From Flavobacterium hercynium (GTDB lineage: Bacteria; Bacteroidota; Bacteroidia; Flavobacteriales; Flavobacteriaceae): DNA of 48,908 bases. The notes beneath the pieces were generated by a model. That model was not told the origin of the DNA and made no database searches. It saw only the letters and a list, made by a program, of their open reading frames with translations. Made by a program: the position numbers and the translations under genes. The stretch is from assembly GCF_002217285.1 (NCBI RefSeq), contig NZ_MUGW01000071.1, positions 1 through 48,908 of the forward strand. Direction: 5' to 3'. Positions 48,816-48,908 of this stretch are shown here, one piece after another (within the stretch, counting starts at the first letter, position 1; each line of letters starts with the position of its first letter).

Positions 48816-48908
48816 GCCGTATTTTTATAGAAACGTATTTATATGCTTTGTTTACATTGTTTATTTCGAGACTATAAACAGCAGAAATGGGATCAATACA
48901 AAAACCTG
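48816..48908. other. Region after the tRNA pair, window end
   Basis: AT-rich. An ATG at 48887 (MGSIQKP, cut by the window end) could begin a gene, but only seven codons are visible and no call can be made. Confidence 0.2.

Noticed and set aside
48816..48908. Possible integrase gene or attachment site after the tRNA-Asn pair
   Set aside because: tRNA-Asn genes are common integration sites, but only seven codons from ATG 48887 are visible and no repeat of the tRNA 3' end was found after the second copy.

Overview
The window comes from a low-GC Bacteroidota chromosome, most probably a Flavobacterium. Many genes have the Bacteroidota -7 promoter element TAnnTTTG, and the two tRNA genes have the full TTG-N18-TATATTTG. 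There are two proteins with type IX secretion (T9SS) sorting domains, a TonB-dependent receptor paired with a DUF5689 lipoprotein, many lipoproteins, and lineage-typical families (DUF3078, DUF2480, DUF59 in the SUF operon). No phage, insertion sequence, CRISPR array or rRNA was seen.

Layout. 159-1358: a DUF418 membrane protein. 1450-9631 (minus): an injected-effector island. It holds a 264-aa unknown protein, a 1353-aa LysM/PAAR-like/Ig-like protein ending in two predicted peptidoglycan hydrolase domains (transglycosylase-like plus zinc amidase), then three lipoproteins and one secreted protein that are candidate immunity factors. GC content drops at the delivery/toxin junction. 10042-13596 (minus): an M1 metallopeptidase and a subtilase. 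13896-17721: two tandem T9SS-exported leucine-rich-repeat paralogs. 17801-18658: a metallo-beta-lactamase-fold hydrolase. 18991-28702: the SUF iron-sulfur assembly genes in two units (sufA-B-[FMN reductase]-C-[four-helix-bundle cassette]-D, then sufS-[lipoprotein]-sufE-DUF59-DUF2480), separated by a convergent serine hydrolase. 28781-40328: a DUF3078 protein, HflX, a YD-repeat-like secreted protein, DUF5689 lipoprotein plus TonB receptor, an MFS transporter, a Gfo/Idh/MocA oxidoreductase and an old-yellow-enzyme reductase.

40469-46607 (minus) is the most novel-looking block, a double-glycine peptide export locus. In transcription order it contains an HTH regulator whose own C-terminus looks like a GG leader plus 16-residue core; a 62-aa GG peptide with eight consecutive Leu and a Cys/Pro-rich tail; a decayed duplicate; a 40-aa GG peptide; a 36-aa single-span membrane peptide; an HlyD-type adaptor; a C39-peptidase ABC exporter; a 29-aa GG peptide; and a two-gene ABC transporter. 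Four of these small ORFs are easily missed. The exporter would cleave after GG and export the cores; the last transporter could give self-protection or sense the product. This is inferred from gene content.

The window closes with the site-2 protease RseP and two identical tRNA-Asn genes under one promoter. Several spacers carry imperfect inverted repeats of 60-90 bp, and the four-helix-bundle gene between sufC and sufD is enclosed by 25-26-base complementary arms, an architecture resembling 23S rRNA intervening sequences that encode proteins of the same family.
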